Assembly (NCBI GenBank): GCA_011391835.1
Contig: JAABPS010000190.1
Span: forward strand, 1 to 5,889
Length of the DNA: 5,889 nt
Reading direction: 5' to 3'
Origin: Desulfobacteraceae bacterium
GTDB lineage: Bacteria > Desulfobacterota > Desulfobacteria > Desulfobacterales > JAABPS01
The position numbers and the translations under genes were made by a program. Of this stretch, positions 3,721 through 5,889 are shown one piece after another (the first letter of the stretch is position 1; the number at the start of each line of letters is the position of its first letter). Below the pieces are notes generated by a model that had not been told where the DNA came from, made no database searches, and saw nothing but the letters and a program-made list of their open reading frames with translations.

Positions 3721-5889
3721 TTAAGAAATTGATTTGCGAATATCCGGATCTGGAATTTTTAATTCGGTGCTGATTGCGCCTATTACAGAAAATATGGCGA
3801 AGATAAATACCCGCCACGCGAAATGAATCACGATTCCTTCATTCAACCCAAGTAATATGGAAACACCTGTATAAAGAAAAGCAACGATAATTCCACAGAC
3901 AGCCGCGCCGATGATCCGCTTGCCAATGGATGCTCCGGCACAGCCAAGGGTAGTAATTGCTCCGGCCATCATGGGGATACTAAGTGTTAGCCACCAGATA
4001 TCTAATAAACCGGGAAGCGGCATATTTTTGGACAGATAATAATAGTCCGCTATGCCGAATATGGCCGCGGCAAGCAGTGAAATAAAAGGAATATGCCAGT
4101 ACCGGACAGGCTGTTTTTTTCTGATTTCCATGCGTTTTTGTACGCGGCGGCGAATGGTCAGCGGCCAGTTATAAAAAAGACGATAGATCCAATGCTCTAA
4201 GAGCGCGCCCTTTTCGCCAAAAACAGGCACAATGCGAATGGATTCAGTTGCCCAATGGGTAGCCATAAACCGTGCAATAACCGGATACCGGTAAGCCATC
4301 TGGATCGGAAATGCCAGATATCCGATATATTTAAAGAAGCCTAAAAAAACAGCGATATTATAATCCTTGAAATTTTTTTCTTTAATCACCAGATAGACCA
4401 CATAAAGTCCACGAACCATGGATCCCGGGGATATTGGAATTACCTGAAATAGCGCGATAATGCCAGCACCAATTATCCATGCCTGACTTCTTGGAAGTTC
4501 GGGATGCAACAGCACATAGATGATTGCTATCGAAACTGAAACAAGCTGTGTAACCGGCAGAGTGCAGACATGAACAGCCAGGCACTTGAGATACTTCTGA
4601 ATAAAGGGCTCTTTGATGCGGGAAAGAATAGTGCCTGCATCCTCTCTGGTAAGGATTTGTTCTTTCTGGCCTTGTCTGACCATATCCCTGAGCCATTTTT
4701 CTCTTTCTTCTGCGTTAAAGTATAAGCGTACCGGCCGGATAAAGAAATAATCAAATCGTTCTTTAGCATACTCCCAGTCTGTTAAAATCTTGTGAAGACC
4801 AATGGGGAGGACGGATAAAAGAAGGTGAACAAAATAAGTATAGATGTTTTCAGAAATACCAAGTGCTTTATCTTCACTGATCCGACCTGCCCGATGCCAG
4901 GCAATAGCGCTTTCTATTGCTTTTGCTTTTAACGCTTTTTTAAAATAATTCCAGCTTGAAGCCAGCTGTTTATAATGATCCCGCCACCCTGAATGTCCCC
5001 AGGCTTTTTGCAGCAAACCACCCAGAAACGGGATAAAACCCAATAATAAATATAGAAGTATCTTTATTCGGCTATGGCCAATAGTCTCCTTGCCTCGATC
5101 ATCAACAATGCCTTTGATCGTCCAGCCCGTGACCGCACTCTTTAGCATGGTCAGCCAGAGTTTTTTACTGTAAAAGATGCGTAAGAAATTATGGGTAATA
5201 TCCGGGACGGAATTCCTGTAGATATCTTCAGATGCTTTCAGGTCTTCCAGCATCCCCATCATATCTGAGAAGTTTTCTTTATGGTGCTGGATAAAACGTT
5301 CCAGGGTTTTGATATTTCCTCTGTCAAACTGGACAAGGCTTCTCCGAAAAAGCCCGGACAGGATAAGTTTAAAATCACCCGGACTCATTGGCAGAAAGGG
5401 AAGTAAAGTCAAGCCGGCTCTGAAGTCAACTGCCACCAATCCTTTATCCGGAGTATGATCTGTTTTTTTGCGTTTCAGACAATTGGGCTGGCTTTTACAC
5501 GTTGACCATTCATACTGCCTGGCAAATTCGTGGGCGCCCATGTCATGCATGAGCCGGACAAATTCGCGCATAAACTCATACTTTGCCCGGTATTCAGGAG
5601 AACCAATCCGGGATGAATCTATCTTTTTTCCTTTTCGCCAGAGTTTTAAAAGGTCCAGGCGGTCATCTACTTCCAGACGCCAGGTACGGCCGTCAATCCA
5701 TTCGCTAAGTTCTCCGCAGCTTCCGATGGCTGTATCAACAAATAGGCCGTAGATATCTACAACTGCTTTTTCGTCGCCAAAACGGATCTTGGCTGCTCGC
5801 CGGATAAATTTTTGCCATAAGGCCCCGGCGCGGGCTGCTGCGGGGTTGATCTGTATTTGAAAAGGCCCCTGGAAGCCTATCCAAAAAAG
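3721..5889 (-). CDS. Large multi-spanning membrane protein with kinase-fold-like N-terminal part, 5' end missing; function unknown
   Basis: The frame is open from the right edge to the TAA at 3723-3721 (722 visible residues). The ATG at 5571 is internal, since the codons before it are open and protein-like. Visible residues 1 to about 240 are soluble. They include GELSEWIDGRTWRLEVDD in the first 75 residues, then HEFARQYEWSTCKSQPN (about 120-136) and VAVDFRAGLTLLPFLP (about 152-167). The order of a hinge-like strand, a basic KSQPN loop and a VDF-R-G motif recalls the catalytic-loop Asn and DFG of UbiB/LPS-kinase-like folds, but the usual catalytic Asp is not obvious. Hydrophobic segments follow near 277-293, 349-368, 437-461, 471-501, 511-531, 600-618, 628-651, 658-681 and 686-706, so it is an inner-membrane protein. 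The start and any operon partner lie outside the window. I do not recognise the family; the kinase idea is weak. Confidence 0.85.
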   Translation of the reverse strand, partial: LFWIGFQGPFQIQINPAAARAGALWQKFIRRAAKIRFGDEKAVVDIYGLFVDTAIGSCGELSEWIDGRTWRLEVDDRLDLLKLWRKGKKIDSSRIGSPEYRAKYEFMREFVRLMHDMGAHEFARQYEWSTCKSQPNCLKRKKTDHTPDKGLVAVDFRAGLTLLPFLPMSPGDFKLILSGLFRRSLVQFDRGNIKTLERFIQHHKENFSDMMGMLEDLKASEDIYRNSVPDITHNFLRIFYSKKLWLTMLKSAVTGWTIKGIVDDRGKETIGHSRIKILLYLLLGFIPFLGGLLQKAWGHSGWRDHYKQLASSWNYFKKALKAKAIESAIAWHRAGRISEDKALGISENIYTYFVHLLLSVLPIGLHKILTDWEYAKERFDYFFIRPVRLYFNAEEREKWLRDMVRQGQKEQILTREDAGTILSRIKEPFIQKYLKCLAVHVCTLPVTQLVSVSIAIIYVLLHPELPRSQAWIIGAGIIALFQVIPISPGSMVRGLYVVYLVIKEKNFKDYNIAVFLGFFKYIGYLAFPIQMAYRYPVIARFMATHWATESIRIVPVFGEKGALLEHWIYRLFYNWPLTIRRRVQKRMEIRKKQPVRYWHIPFISLLAAAIFGIADYYYLSKNMPLPGLLDIWWLTLSIPMMAGAITTLGCAGASIGKRIIGAAVCGIIVAFLYTGVSILLGLNEGIVIHFAWRVFIFAIFSVIGAISTELKIPDPDIRKSIS

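Noticed and set aside
4382..4769. Two overlapping minus-strand open frames inside the large gene
   Set aside because: They are shadows of the long frame; their products are Ser/Cys/Arg-rich and show no family features.
5468..5752. Open frame of 94 codons on the plus strand
   Set aside because: It lies wholly antisense to the large membrane protein gene, whose frame is open and motif-rich over this stretch.

Overview
The window looks like chromosomal DNA of an anaerobic Gram-negative bacterium, most likely of the Desulfobacterota (sulfate-reducer-like deltaproteobacteria). The evidence is a fused CobA-HemD tetrapyrrole enzyme followed by moaA, a sigma-54-type promoter, an outer-membrane barrel protein with a Sec signal, and intergenic GTCATTCC...GGAATCC palindromic repeats. 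The taxonomic call is an inference. No rRNA, tRNA, CRISPR array, transposase or phage gene was seen.

Left part, plus strand (1-1996). The 3' end of a bifunctional uroporphyrinogen-III methyltransferase/synthase gene (cobA-hemD) runs in from the left edge. After 49 bp comes a complete moaA with a TTG start. The two probably share a transcript and supply siroheme/tetrapyrrole and molybdenum cofactor precursors, both needed for anaerobic respiratory enzymes.

Convergent intergenic region (1997-2509). This 513-bp stretch holds no credible gene. It contains three related GTCATTCC-type palindromes (two facing each other, one direct), a short A/T hairpin, a TTGGGTTA/TAACCCAA palindrome and a perfect 14-bp-stem hairpin. 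It is a landing zone for small repeats between two convergent genes.

Middle part, minus strand (2510 to about 3480). A textbook -24/-12 sigma-54 promoter precedes a 31-codon ORF that reads as the first ~27 residues of a PII (GlnB/GlnK) nitrogen regulator and then stops. Its stop codon overlaps by ATGA the start of a secreted outer-membrane beta-barrel protein (TorF-like putative porin). This looks like a nitrogen-regulated glnK-porin unit in which most of glnK has been lost and its start has become a translationally coupled leader. It is the most interesting part of the window.

Right part, minus strand (3721-5889). One very large ORF, open through the right edge, encodes at least 722 residues. 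It has a soluble N-terminal part with weak resemblance to kinase-fold motifs, followed by about nine hydrophobic segments. I do not recognise the family with confidence. About 330 bp of AT-rich DNA separates it from the PII-like ORF.
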